Of a stretch of 34,326 nt of DNA, positions 24,272 to 32,959 are shown in pieces (within the stretch, counting starts at the first letter, position 1; the number at the start of each line of letters is the position of its first letter). Source of the stretch: Planctomycetota bacterium (GTDB lineage: Bacteria > Planctomycetota > MHYJ01 > JACPRB01); contig JACPRB010000265.1 in assembly GCA_016190155.1 (NCBI GenBank), positions 1 through 34,326 of the forward strand, read 5' to 3'. A program made the position numbers and the translations under genes. The notes below the pieces were generated by a model. That model ran no database searches and was not told the DNA's origin. It saw nothing but the letters and a program-made list of their open reading frames with translations.

Positions 24272-24310
24272 TCGGCCTCGATCTCTAACCCTGCCTTTCT
24301 GTGGGGGACC

Positions 24311-25438
24311 ATGGACTTCGAGACGTTCCGCCGGCATGGTCGCGGCCGGCATGACTACGCGCGCGACTGGAAAAAACGCACCGGCGGCAAGGTCGTCGGC
24401 ACCTTCTGCACGTACGTCCCCGAGGAAATCCTCGCCGCAGGCGGAGTCCTGCCCGTGCGCATCCTCGGCAGCCACGAGCCCGCCGACGACGCCGAACCGT
24501 ACGTCTTCGGCATGTTCTGCCCCTTCAGCCGCGACTGCATCTCGCAGGCCATCCGCGGCCGCTATGACTATCTCGACGGCACCGTTCTGGCGCAGACGTG
24601 CCTGCACATCCGCAATACGTTCTGGTCCTGGCAGAAGGTCAACCCCGGGCGCTTCCACTATTACATGTGCTTTCCGATCAAGGTCCAGAGCCCCCGCGCC
24701 GTCGACTACGCCACGGGCGAGATGCGCGCCTTCCGCGCCGCCTTCGAGAAGTGGCTCGGCCGGCCGCTCGCCGACGCGCAGATCCGCGACGCGATCCGCG
24801 TCTGCGACGAGAACCGCGCGCTCCTGGAGGAGATCTACGGCCTGCGCAAGGATCCCCATCCGCCGCTCACCGGCCGCGAGGCGATGGAGATGGTCCTCGC
24901 CGGGCAGCTCATGGACAAGCGCGAGCACAACCAGCTTCTGCGCCAAGCGCTCGCCGCCCTCAGAACGCGCCGGCTCGAGCGCGATCCGGGCGTGCGGCTC
25001 ATGATCGTCGGCAGCGAGGACGACGACACCGAGTTCATCGGAACCACCGAGGAGCTGGGCTGCACGATCGTCGTCGACGAGCATTGCACCGGCACGCGCT
25101 ACTTCCTCAATCGCACGCCCGACGATCCTGATCCGATGCGCGCGCTGGCCCGCCGCTACGTCGGCAAGCCGCCGTGCCCCAGCCGCGATTGGGATGCGCG
25201 CACGCGCACGGACCGCACCCTGCAGCTGGCGCGCGACTACAACGTCCAGGGCGCCCTTCTTGTGCAGCAGAAGTTCTGCGATCCGCACGAGCTGGACATC
25301 CCCGCCATCAAGTCCACGCTGGAGAGGAACGGCATCCCCACGCTGTTCCTCGAGTTCGACGTGACCATTCCGTTCGGTCAGTTCCGCACGCGCATCGAGG
25401 CGTTCCTCGAGATGATCCGCGCGGAAGCGCTTTTCTGA
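24311..25438 (+). CDS. bzdN: Class I benzoyl-CoA reductase, subunit BzdN/BcrC type
   Basis: This 375-residue protein belongs to the 2-hydroxyacyl-CoA dehydratase D-component/benzoyl-CoA reductase family. The opening (KVVGTFCTYVPEEILAAGGV, then FGMFCPFSRDCISQ) gives C33, C70, C76 and C97; some of these ligate the active-site 4Fe-4S cluster. Together with the next gene it forms the ring-reducing module that converts benzoyl-CoA to a cyclohexadienoyl-CoA at the cost of ATP. The gene is first in the operon, behind a good promoter and an operator-like dyad, with GGGGGA just before the ATG. The symbol rests on order and relatedness to the Azoarcus bzd cluster; a substituted aryl-CoA could be the true substrate. 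Confidence 0.88.
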   Translation: MDFETFRRHGRGRHDYARDWKKRTGGKVVGTFCTYVPEEILAAGGVLPVRILGSHEPADDAEPYVFGMFCPFSRDCISQAIRGRYDYLDGTVLAQTCLHIRNTFWSWQKVNPGRFHYYMCFPIKVQSPRAVDYATGEMRAFRAAFEKWLGRPLADAQIRDAIRVCDENRALLEEIYGLRKDPHPPLTGREAMEMVLAGQLMDKREHNQLLRQALAALRTRRLERDPGVRLMIVGSEDDDTEFIGTTEELGCTIVVDEHCTGTRYFLNRTPDDPDPMRALARRYVGKPPCPSRDWDARTRTDRTLQLARDYNVQGALLVQQKFCDPHELDIPAIKSTLERNGIPTLFLEFDVTIPFGQFRTRIEAFLEMIRAEALF

Positions 25439-25454
25439 GGACCCAGTGGGTAAC

Positions 25455-25511
25455 AGAGGACCCTGAGAAAGACAAACCGACGCCAGACGACGCAGAGGAC
25501 CAGAGAAAACG
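25455..25511. repeat. Copy of the 'CGCAGAGG' element within the operon
   Basis: The spacer between the first two reductase genes holds CAGAGGACCCTGAGAAA and then GACGCAGAGGACCAGAGAAA, close to motifs of the inverted repeat at 23671-23812. It directly precedes the ATG at 25512 and replaces a normal ribosome-binding site; the nearest is AGAGGA at 25494-25499. Confidence 0.5.
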
Positions 25512-26810
25512 ATGCCCAAGTACAAGACCGGCCCGCTGAAGTGCTGGAACAAGGCCAAGGAGCTGCGCCAGAAGTACTACGAAGACTACGTGAGCGCACC
25601 GAAGAGCGGGGCGCTGCGCATCGGCGGCAGCGCCTGGGCGTTCAGCGCCGTCCCCGAAGGCCTCGGCGACGTCCGATGGCTCACCGGCGAGCCCTACGGC
25701 GCCTCGTGCGCGTTCGACCGCAAGTTCTCGCTGTCGTGCCTGGAGGCGGCGGAGAAGAAAGGCTACGCGCGCGATCTCTGCGCGTACATGCGCAACTACT
25801 GGGGCTCCATCCTCATCGACCAGTACGCCTTCGGCGGCGGCTTCCCCAAGCCCGACTTCTTCTGGACCTCGCACATCTGCTGCTCGCACGCCAAATGGTA
25901 TCAGGTCGCCGGCGAGCTCGAAGGCGGCACGCCCTGCTACGCCGTCGACGTCTCCGTCGGCCCCTACACGCAAATCACGCCGCACGGCGTCGCGTACGTC
26001 GTCGGACAGCTCCAGGACGGCATCGCGTGGATGGAGAAGCTCACGAAGCGCCGCTACGACGACGCGCGTCTCATCGAGGCCGTGATCACGGAGACGGAGG
26101 CGATGTCGCTCTGGGCGAAGATCTGCATGCTCAACCGAAACGTGCCGGCGCCGCTGGACGAGAAGACGATGTACGCGCTCTATGTCTTCGGCGTGATCAT
26201 GAAGCACCGTCCGGAGGTGCTCGCGCTCTACCGCGAACTGCACGACGAAGTGAAGGAGCGCGTGGAGCGGGGCATCGCCGCCTGCGCCAACGAGTCCAAA
26301 CGTCTGATCTCCGACACGCAGCCGCCGTGGGGCTTCCTCGACGTCTTCCGCCACATGGAGACGTACGGCGCGGTTTCCATCGGGTCGCTCTACACGTTCG
26401 GCCTCGCCGGCATGTGGGACTTCCCGGACGGCACGATGGTGCCCAAGGCCACGCCGCGCCAGCTCGGGCAGACGCCGCGCACGCGCGAGGAGGCGCTCGA
26501 GGCGATCGTGCGCTGGACGCTCTGCCGGCCGGAGTACCAGCATTTCTACAATCCTGGCCTCAAGACCGATCTCATGATGCGCATCATCCGCGACTGGAAG
26601 GTGGACGGGGCGCTCCTGCACTACAACCGCGGGTGCGAGGGGCTGAGCCTCGGCATCGCGCAGAACCGGATGGAGCTGGCGGCCGCGGGCGTGCCCGTCA
26701 GCGTGTTCGAGGGGAACATGGGCGACGAGCGGGAGTTCGACCACGCGCGCACGCTGGAGCGGATCGATTCGTTCCTGGAGACCCTGGGGCTTCGCAAAGT
26801 GGAGGTGTAG
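25512..26810 (+). CDS. bzdO: Class I benzoyl-CoA reductase, subunit BzdO/BcrB type
   Basis: This 432-residue protein is the larger subunit of the ring-reducing module, in the same dehydratase-reductase family as the preceding gene. Stretches such as FWTSHICCSHAKWYQVAGE and DGALLHYNRGCEGLSLGIAQ carry conserved cysteines for the second active-site cluster and the substrate cleft. Length fits the family (about 430-450). It lies 73 bases after subunit N, the widest gap between the four subunit genes, and only four bases before subunit P. The start ATG at 25512 has a weak ribosome-binding site inside a repeat. Confidence 0.88.
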   Translation: MPKYKTGPLKCWNKAKELRQKYYEDYVSAPKSGALRIGGSAWAFSAVPEGLGDVRWLTGEPYGASCAFDRKFSLSCLEAAEKKGYARDLCAYMRNYWGSILIDQYAFGGGFPKPDFFWTSHICCSHAKWYQVAGELEGGTPCYAVDVSVGPYTQITPHGVAYVVGQLQDGIAWMEKLTKRRYDDARLIEAVITETEAMSLWAKICMLNRNVPAPLDEKTMYALYVFGVIMKHRPEVLALYRELHDEVKERVERGIAACANESKRLISDTQPPWGFLDVFRHMETYGAVSIGSLYTFGLAGMWDFPDGTMVPKATPRQLGQTPRTREEALEAIVRWTLCRPEYQHFYNPGLKTDLMMRIIRDWKVDGALLHYNRGCEGLSLGIAQNRMELAAAGVPVSVFEGNMGDEREFDHARTLERIDSFLETLGLRKVEV

Positions 26811-26814
26811 CACC

Positions 26815-27564
26815 ATGCTGTCGTGCGGTATTGATGTGGGGGCGCGGACGGTCAAGGTCGTCGTGCTCGAGAACGGCCGGATTCGCGGCAGGGCGATCCG
26901 AGTCGCCGGCCTGCAGGTGGAGGACGACGTCGCGGCCGCGCTCAAGGAAGCGGCCGCCGGCGAGGTCCGCACGATCGTCGCGACGGGCTCCGGCCGCGAA
27001 GCCGTGAAGGAAGCGCGGCAGCGTCCCACGGGAATCACCTGCGCGGCGCGCGGCATCCACTTCCTGCTGCCCGAGGCGAGGATGGTCATCGACGTGGGCG
27101 CCGAGGAAGGCCGCGCCATCCAGTGCGAGGGCGGCCGCGCGCTCAACTTCGCCGTCAACGAGAAGTGCGCCGCCGGGGCGGGCACCTTCATCGAGACGAT
27201 GTCGCGCACGCTGGAGATCGCCGTCGACGGCTTCGGGCCGCTGGCGCTGCAGTCGACGAAGCTCGTGCCGATGAACGCGCAGTGCGCGGTGTTCGCCGAG
27301 AGCGAGGTCGTCAGCCTCATCCACGAGAAGACGCCCAAGCAGGACATCGCCCGCGCGGTGTGCGACGCGATGGCCGGCCGCATCGGCTCGATGTGCCGGC
27401 GCCTGGCGATCACGCCTCCCGTGGCGCTCGTCGGAGGCGTGGCCAAGAATACGGCCTTCGTACGCGCGCTCGAGAACGATCTCAAGACGGACCTCACCAT
27501 TCCGCCGGACGCGGAATACGTCTCGGCCATCGGAGCGGCGCTCATCGCCGCGGAGGAGCACTAG
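26815..27564 (+). CDS. bzdP: Class I benzoyl-CoA reductase ATPase subunit, BzdP type
   Basis: This 249-residue protein is a BcrAD/BadFG-type ATPase (ASKHA fold), the ATP-hydrolysing electron activator of the reductase. GIDVGARTVKVVVLENGRI is phosphate loop 1; NEKCAAGAGTFIETMSRTLE and MNAQCAVFAESEVVSLIHE contain the two cysteines that share a 4Fe-4S cluster with the partner subunit; VALVGGVAKNTAFVRALE is the adenosine loop. The short form, near 250 rather than 430 residues, is the Azoarcus Bzd type rather than the Thauera Bcr type. GGAGG is present nine bases upstream. It is one base from the next gene. Confidence 0.88.
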   Translation: MLSCGIDVGARTVKVVVLENGRIRGRAIRVAGLQVEDDVAAALKEAAAGEVRTIVATGSGREAVKEARQRPTGITCAARGIHFLLPEARMVIDVGAEEGRAIQCEGGRALNFAVNEKCAAGAGTFIETMSRTLEIAVDGFGPLALQSTKLVPMNAQCAVFAESEVVSLIHEKTPKQDIARAVCDAMAGRIGSMCRRLAITPPVALVGGVAKNTAFVRALENDLKTDLTIPPDAEYVSAIGAALIAAEEH

Positions 27565-27565
27565 C

Positions 27566-28453
27566 ATGGTCATCGACACCCGCGAACATTGGCGCTGGCC
27601 GGAAGTTCATTGGGTCAACAAGGAGCTGGATTGGCGTGCGGGAGGGGCGATCACGGCGGGCGTCGACGTCGGCTCGATCAGCTCGAAGACCGCCGTCATG
27701 GTCGACGGCAAGCTCTACGCCTACGCGATCCTGCGCACGGGCGCCTCGAGCCCCGACAGCGCCGTTCGGGCCACGAAGAAGGCGCTGGAAGGCACGGGGC
27801 TGGAGATCGAGAAGATCCATCTCACGATCGGGACCGGCTACGGGCGCATCAACGTGCCCTTCGCGCAGAAGACCCTCACGGAGATCGCGTGTCACGCGCG
27901 CGGGGCGAACTTCGTCTGGGGCCCCACGGTGCGCACGGTGCTCGACATGGGCGGGCAGGACTGCAAGGCGATCCAGTGCGACGAGCGCGGGAAGGTGACG
28001 TCGTTCCTGATGAACGACAAGTGCGCGGCGGGAACGGGCCGGGGCGTCGAGGCGTTCGCGGACCTCGTCAAGGTGCCCATCGAGAAGATCGGCGAGGAAT
28101 CGTTCTCCATCAAGGAGGAGCCCAAGCCGATCAGCAACACCTGCGTGATCTTCGCCAAGTCCGAGGCGCTGGGGCTCCTGCGCAAGGGCTGGGACCGCAA
28201 CGTGGTGATCGCCTCCTATCTCTCCGCGATGGCCCATCGCGTGTACACGCTCCTGGAGCGCGTCGGGATCGCGAAGGACTTCGTGATCTCCGGCGGCATC
28301 GCGAAGAACCCGGGGGTGGTGCGCCGCTTGACGACGCTCACGGGGATCGAGCCGCTCGCCCCCAATCCGCAATACGACCCGCAGATCGTCGGGGCGATCG
28401 GCGGCGCGCTCTTCGCGCACGCGATGCTCCAGAAGCAGAAGGGAGCGAAGTGA
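27566..28453 (+). CDS. bzdQ: Class I benzoyl-CoA reductase ATPase subunit, BzdQ type
   Basis: This 295-residue protein is the second ATPase subunit. GVDVGSISSKTAVMVDGKLY is phosphate loop 1, TVLDMGGQDCKAIQ is phosphate loop 2, NDKCAAGTGRGVEAFADLV and NTCVIFAKSEALGLL hold the cluster cysteines, and FVISGGIAKNPGVVRRL is the adenosine motif. It pairs with the preceding subunit to drive electrons from ferredoxin into the ring-reducing module. An N-terminal extension of about 28 residues precedes the fold. The stop overlaps the ferredoxin start (GTGA). Confidence 0.9.
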   Translation: MVIDTREHWRWPEVHWVNKELDWRAGGAITAGVDVGSISSKTAVMVDGKLYAYAILRTGASSPDSAVRATKKALEGTGLEIEKIHLTIGTGYGRINVPFAQKTLTEIACHARGANFVWGPTVRTVLDMGGQDCKAIQCDERGKVTSFLMNDKCAAGTGRGVEAFADLVKVPIEKIGEESFSIKEEPKPISNTCVIFAKSEALGLLRKGWDRNVVIASYLSAMAHRVYTLLERVGIAKDFVISGGIAKNPGVVRRLTTLTGIEPLAPNPQYDPQIVGAIGGALFAHAMLQKQKGAK

Positions 28454-28731
28454 AGGCGCACTACGGATACAAGGACGGCTCCGGCGAGTACTTCATCGTC
28501 ATCGACACCGACCGGTGCGTCCAATGTTCCGACGGCGCATGTGTCCCGGCGTGCCCACTGGGCCTCCTCGAGCGGATCCAGGACGACTACGACGACACGG
28601 TCTGCGCGGTCAAGGAGGCGTCCCGCAACAAGGTGAAATACGCCTGCGCGCCGTGCAAGCCCGTCGGGGCGGCCGCTGCGCCGCCGTGCGTGGCGGCGTG
28701 CGCGCGCGCGGGCATCCGCCATACGTGGTGA
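28450..28731 (+). CDS. bzdM: 2[4Fe-4S]-type ferredoxin, BzdM-like
   Basis: This 93-residue protein starts with GTG overlapping the previous stop, with GGAG four bases upstream. The first cluster motif is C23-x2-C26-x4-C31-x3-C35-P. A second set (C52, C66, C69, C80, C84, in YACAPCKP and PPCVAACARAGI) can hold another cluster. Position after the ATPase subunits matches bzdM of Azoarcus, the electron donor of benzoyl-CoA reductase. The protein is unusual in the long insertion between the clusters; otherwise the call is firm. Confidence 0.82.
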   Translation: MKAHYGYKDGSGEYFIVIDTDRCVQCSDGACVPACPLGLLERIQDDYDDTVCAVKEASRNKVKYACAPCKPVGAAAAPPCVAACARAGIRHTW

Positions 28732-28735
28732 GCGC

Positions 28736-30958
28736 ATGATGATCACCATCGACGGGCGCCGGATTGACACGCCCGCCGGAACGACGATCCTCGACGCCGC
28801 GGCGGGGGCGGGAATCTACATTCCGGCGCTCTGCCGGCATCCGGACCTCGACGGTCTGCCCGCGGAACCGGGATTCGCCGGCTGCGATCTGTGCGTGGTC
28901 GAGATCGAGGGACGCGCCGATCCGGCGCACGCCTGCTGGATGACGACGGAGCCGGGCTTGGTCGTGCGCACCGAGACGCCGTCCCTTCGCGAGCGCCGTC
29001 GCGCCGCGTTCGCGCGCATCCTCGACGGGCATCCGCACGCATGCCTCACGTGCCGCCAGAAGAGCGGCTGCGCGCGAGAACCGTGCTCTCTCAATGTGCC
29101 CGTCGGGGAGCGCTGCTGCCCGAAGCTCGGGCGATGCGTCATCGAGAAGCTTCACGATTACCTGCAGTTCTCGTCGCCCGTTCCGCTCTTTCGGCGCGAC
29201 GATCGATTGACGCAGAAGTCCGCGCTCTTCGCGTTCGATTGGAACTTGTGCGTCGGATGTCTCCGGTGCGTGCGGGCGTGCAACGGTTTGCGGCAGGTCG
29301 GCGCGCTCGGGGCCGTCAGGAACGACGGCCGGTTCCGCGCGGCGTTTCGTGCCGCCACGCCCGAGGAATCCGGGTGTCGTTTCTGCGGCACGTGCGCGGA
29401 AGTGTGCCCCACGGGCGCCATCCTCGATCGGGTGCGACATGAGGTGGCCTGCCGCCGGGCGTGCCCGGCGGGATTGGATGTGCCGTCGTATGTGCGGGCG
29501 ATCGCGCAGGGGAAGACCGATGTGGCTGCTCGCATTATTCGCGCCGCGGTGCCTTTCGGGCGCGTGCTCGGGCGCGTGTGTCATGCCCCCTGCGAGGCCG
29601 CCTGCCGCCGCGGGGCGATCGACGAGGCCGTCTCCATCTGCGCGCTCAAGCGCTTCGCGTGCGACACCGTTCCACCGGAGCCGCCGGAGCGGGCGCCGGC
29701 CACGGGGCGCCGCGTGGGCATCGTCGGGGCGGGACCCGCGGGGCTTTCCGCCGCCTGGTTCCTCGCGCGCAAGGGGCACGCCGTCACGGTGCTGGAGGAG
29801 CAGCCCGAGGCGGGCGGGATGCTGCGATGGGCGATTCCGGCGGAGAGACTGCCGGCCGACGTCGTCGCCGACGAAGTCGCCGGTATCTCGCGACTGGGAG
29901 TCGAGATCCGCACATCGACCCGCGTGAAGGACCTGGCGACCCTGCGACGGCAATTTGACGCCGTGTTGGTCGCCACGGGGCTCCCGTGTGGCCGGCGGCT
30001 GAACGTGCCCGGCGTCGATCAAGAAGGCGTCTGGAATGGGCTCGATTTCCTGCGTACCGCGCGTTCGGGCCTGGCGCCGCGGATGGGCGATCGCATGCTC
30101 GTCATCGGCGGGGGCAACGTCGCGATGGACTGCGCGCTGACGGCGCGGGAGATGGGCGCGCGCGACGTGACGGTCGTTTGTCTGGAGGCGGAGGGGCAGA
30201 TGCCGGCGTTCGCGTGGGAGATGCGGCGGGCCCGCGAAGTGGGCGTGCGCATCATGAACGCGTGGGGGCCGGTGCGGATCGGCACGGACAAGCGCACGAC
30301 GTTCCGGCGCTGCGTTTCGGTGTTCGACGCGAACGGGCGTTTCGCCCCGCGTTTCGACGATGCACAGCAAATGTCGTTGGAGGCGAACGGTGTCATCGCG
30401 GCGATCGGTCAGCAGGCGGACGATTCGGTCCGGGCCGCGCCGGAGTTTTTTGCGGCCGGCGATGTCGGAGGCGGGCCGTTCTCCGTCATCAATGCCATCG
30501 CCTCCGGCAAGGCCGCGGCGGCGCGGATCGACGTGTCGTTTGGCGGCGACGGTTTGCTGCCGGATCCGGAGATTCCCGCGCGGCCCGCGGCACTCGGCGC
30601 GGGTTCGGGCGACGCATCGCGGTGCCTGCAGTGTGACTTGCGCCTGACGCTGCGGACGCCCGCGATGCCCCCGGCGGAGGCGGATCTCAGGGAGGTGTCG
30701 GCGGCGCGCGCTCAGGAGGCGCCGGCGAAGGAAGGCGTGCTCAAGCTCTTCGGCGCGGATCGCGTGCTGTTGCAGATCACGGGCACCGCGAATCTGCGGG
30801 AGGAGCTGGGGAAGTACGTGTCCAACGAACGGACGCGCTACTTCGCTTTCGAGCTGGATCCGTACTATACCAAGCGGGAGAGCGAGTTGCTGCAGGCGTA
30901 TCTGCAGGAGCACGGGCGCCTGCCGGAGGGGGTCGAGAATCTGGACGATCTGTATTGA
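28736..30958 (+). CDS. bzdV: Large FeS flavoprotein, BzdV-like NAD(P)H:ferredoxin oxidoreductase
   Basis: This 740-residue protein begins with a [2Fe-2S] NuoG-like domain (C33, C50, C53, C67), a cysteine-rich His-Cys segment (about 100-134), two 4Fe-4S motifs (CVGCLRCVRAC at 172-182 and CRFCGTCAEVCP at 214-225), a GltD-type helical cysteine region (238-310), the FAD motif GIVGAGPAGLSAA (328-340) and the NADPH motif VIGGGNVAMDCA (456-467). The last 80 residues form a conserved-looking tail (EELGKYVSNERTRYF) that I cannot place. It would reduce the adjacent ferredoxin from NAD(P)H. It resembles BzdV by position and domain make-up. A start two codons or one codon later is possible (ATGATG). Confidence 0.8.
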   Translation: MMITIDGRRIDTPAGTTILDAAAGAGIYIPALCRHPDLDGLPAEPGFAGCDLCVVEIEGRADPAHACWMTTEPGLVVRTETPSLRERRRAAFARILDGHPHACLTCRQKSGCAREPCSLNVPVGERCCPKLGRCVIEKLHDYLQFSSPVPLFRRDDRLTQKSALFAFDWNLCVGCLRCVRACNGLRQVGALGAVRNDGRFRAAFRAATPEESGCRFCGTCAEVCPTGAILDRVRHEVACRRACPAGLDVPSYVRAIAQGKTDVAARIIRAAVPFGRVLGRVCHAPCEAACRRGAIDEAVSICALKRFACDTVPPEPPERAPATGRRVGIVGAGPAGLSAAWFLARKGHAVTVLEEQPEAGGMLRWAIPAERLPADVVADEVAGISRLGVEIRTSTRVKDLATLRRQFDAVLVATGLPCGRRLNVPGVDQEGVWNGLDFLRTARSGLAPRMGDRMLVIGGGNVAMDCALTAREMGARDVTVVCLEAEGQMPAFAWEMRRAREVGVRIMNAWGPVRIGTDKRTTFRRCVSVFDANGRFAPRFDDAQQMSLEANGVIAAIGQQADDSVRAAPEFFAAGDVGGGPFSVINAIASGKAAAARIDVSFGGDGLLPDPEIPARPAALGAGSGDASRCLQCDLRLTLRTPAMPPAEADLREVSAARAQEAPAKEGVLKLFGADRVLLQITGTANLREELGKYVSNERTRYFAFELDPYYTKRESELLQAYLQEHGRLPEGVENLDDLY

Positions 30959-30981
30959 TATGAACCGCCAGAGGAGGCAAC

Positions 30982-31731
30982 GTGGACCTGAGACTCAAAG
31001 ATAAAGGCGCCATCGTCACCGGCGGGAGCATCGGGATCGGCGCCTCCATCGCCGTAGCGCTGGCGCGCGAAGGGGTGAACGTCGCCATCAACTACCGACA
31101 GCACGACGCCGAGGCGAAGAAGGTCGTCAAAGAGATCGAGGAGTTCGGCGTCAAAGGGCTGGCCGTCAAGGCGGACGTGTCCAGCACGAAGGACGCGCAG
31201 AAGATGGTGGACACGGTCGTCCAGGTATTCGGGCGCCTGGACATCCTGGTCTGCAACGCCGGCATCACGTGGGACGGCGTGATCTGGAAGATGACCGAAG
31301 AGCAGTGGGACAAGGTCATCAACGTCAACCTCAAGGGGTACTTCAACTACAACAAGGCCGCGGCTGCGCACTTCAAGGAGCAGAAGGGCGGGAAGATCGT
31401 CAACATCTCGTCCATCAACGGGCTGCGGGGGAAGTTCGCGCAGGTCAACTATTCCGCCTCGAAGGGCGGCGAGATCGCGATGAGCAAGGCGTTGGCCAAG
31501 GAGCTCGGCAAATTCAACGTGAACGTCAACGTCGTCGCGCCCGGCATGGTGATGACGGACATGGCACAGAAGATCCCGCCGGAGTTCGTCAACAAGGCGA
31601 TCGACGAGACGGTGCTGGGGCGGATCGCCGCGCCGGAGGACGTGGCCGACGCGGTGGTCTTTCTCTGTTCCGATCGGGCGCGGCACATCACGGGCGAGGT
31701 GATCAAGGTCGACGGAGGCCAGTACATCTAG
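30982..31731 (+). CDS. Short-chain dehydrogenase/reductase (FabG-like)
   Basis: The 249-residue protein is a classical SDR. TGGSIGIGASIA is the NAD(P) glycine motif (about 13-24), NAGITWDG follows near residue 90, Ser and YSASK form the catalytic triad with S142 or so and Tyr-x3-Lys near 155-159, and the C-terminus is GEVIKVDGGQYI. The start is GTG, with GAGGAGG four bases upstream. In this operon it most likely oxidises a 3-hydroxyacyl-CoA, ahead of thiolytic cleavage by the next gene. General sequence cannot exclude a biosynthetic or alcohol-oxidising role. Confidence 0.85.
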   Translation: MDLRLKDKGAIVTGGSIGIGASIAVALAREGVNVAINYRQHDAEAKKVVKEIEEFGVKGLAVKADVSSTKDAQKMVDTVVQVFGRLDILVCNAGITWDGVIWKMTEEQWDKVINVNLKGYFNYNKAAAAHFKEQKGGKIVNISSINGLRGKFAQVNYSASKGGEIAMSKALAKELGKFNVNVNVVAPGMVMTDMAQKIPPEFVNKAIDETVLGRIAAPEDVADAVVFLCSDRARHITGEVIKVDGGQYI

Positions 31732-31798
31732 GGCACTCTTGAACGTTTCCTACCGAAGTTCTCGCGACGACAAGCATCGATTGCGTAGAGGAACTGCG

Positions 31799-32956
31799 AT
31801 GACCAGAGTAGGCGTAATCGGGATCGGTCACGGCATCTTCGGCCGGCGCAGCGACGCCACCGTGCAGGAGCTGGCGTTCGAGGCGTTCCGCGAGGCGCTG
31901 GCGGACGCCGGCATCGAGCGCAAGGAGATCGACGCGTCGGTGATCGGATCCGTGCCGGAGTACCACAAGCAGCGGTCGCTGGCGGGCGTGGTGCAGGAGT
32001 ATCTCAACCTCAACCCCGCGCCGACGTGGCTCACGGAGGTGGCCTGCGCCTCGGGCAGCGCCGCGATGCGCACGGCATGGATGGGCATCAAGTCGGGTGT
32101 GCACCAGATCGTGGCCGTCATCGGATGCCAGAAGATGACGGAGCTTTCGACGCCGGAGATCCTCGCGCTCATGGGCCGCGTCGGCGAGGTGCAGTGGGAG
32201 TCGATTTTCGGGACGACGTTTCCGGGCTACTACGCGATGTTCGCGCACAGCCACATGCACGCCTTCGGGACCACGCGGCGACAGCTGGCCGAGGTGGCGG
32301 TGAAGAACCACAGCTACGGGGCCCTCAACCCCAAAGCGCTCTTCCGCAAGGAGATCACGGTCGAGAAGGCGCTGGAGTCGGAGCCGGTGGCGTCACCGCT
32401 GCACGTCTACGACTGCTGCGCCAACGCCGACGGCGCGGCGTGCGTGATCCTGGCGAGCGAAGATCGCGCGCGCGCGCACGGCCGCAAGGTCGTCTGGCTC
32501 GATGGCGTCGGGTGCGCCACGGCGAGCATGTCGGTGCTGCGCCGGCCCAACCTGTACAGCCTCCCCAGCGCGGTCGAGGCGGCCCAACAGGCCTACCGCA
32601 TGGCGGAAGTCGGGCCGCGAGACGTCCAGGTCGCCGAGGTGCATGACTGCTTCTCGATCGCGGAGATCATGGCGTACGAGGATCTGGGGTTCTGCGAGAA
32701 GGGACAGGGCGGCCGCTACATCGAGGAGCGCAAGAGCTACATCGGCGGCGGCGGCGTGGCCGTCAACGTCGACGGCGGCCTCAAGGCCAAGGGGCATCCC
32801 ATCGGCGCGACCGGCGTGTCGATGGCCGTGGAGATCGTCAAGCAGCTGCGCGGCGCCGCGGAGGCGCGGCAGGTGCCGGATGCGCGCGTGGGCCTGACGC
32901 ACAACGTGGGCGGCATCGGACAGTACACCTTCGTGCACGTTTACAGGAAGGACTGA
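31799..32956 (+). CDS. Thiolase family protein (SCP2/BbsB-like)
   Basis: This 385-residue thiolase starts at ATG 31799, with GAGG seven bases upstream. The nucleophile is C83 in EVACASGSAAM; EVHDCFSIAEI is the motif that in SCP2-type thiolases carries a His-Asp-Cys active-site element, and GGLKAKGHPIGATG with the final THNVGGIG completes the fold. Thiolases of this class work with a DUF35 partner, which is the next gene, three bases away. Such pairs cleave bulky or aryl 3-oxoacyl-CoA esters, as in BbsAB of anaerobic toluene breakdown or steroid side-chain degradation. The precise substrate is inferred only from context. Confidence 0.88.
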   Translation: MTRVGVIGIGHGIFGRRSDATVQELAFEAFREALADAGIERKEIDASVIGSVPEYHKQRSLAGVVQEYLNLNPAPTWLTEVACASGSAAMRTAWMGIKSGVHQIVAVIGCQKMTELSTPEILALMGRVGEVQWESIFGTTFPGYYAMFAHSHMHAFGTTRRQLAEVAVKNHSYGALNPKALFRKEITVEKALESEPVASPLHVYDCCANADGAACVILASEDRARAHGRKVVWLDGVGCATASMSVLRRPNLYSLPSAVEAAQQAYRMAEVGPRDVQVAEVHDCFSIAEIMAYEDLGFCEKGQGGRYIEERKSYIGGGGVAVNVDGGLKAKGHPIGATGVSMAVEIVKQLRGAAEARQVPDARVGLTHNVGGIGQYTFVHVYRKD

Positions 32957-32959
32957 GCG

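Noticed and set aside
24209-25558. 449-codon open frame antisense to bzdN
   Set aside because: Long antisense frames are common opposite GC-rich codon-biased genes. The product is low in sequence order, has no recognisable domain and conflicts with a clear reductase subunit.
28610-30913. 767-codon open frame antisense to the FeS flavoprotein gene
   Set aside because: The product is rich in Arg, His and Pro with no domain, and the opposite strand encodes complete FeS, FAD and NADPH motifs.
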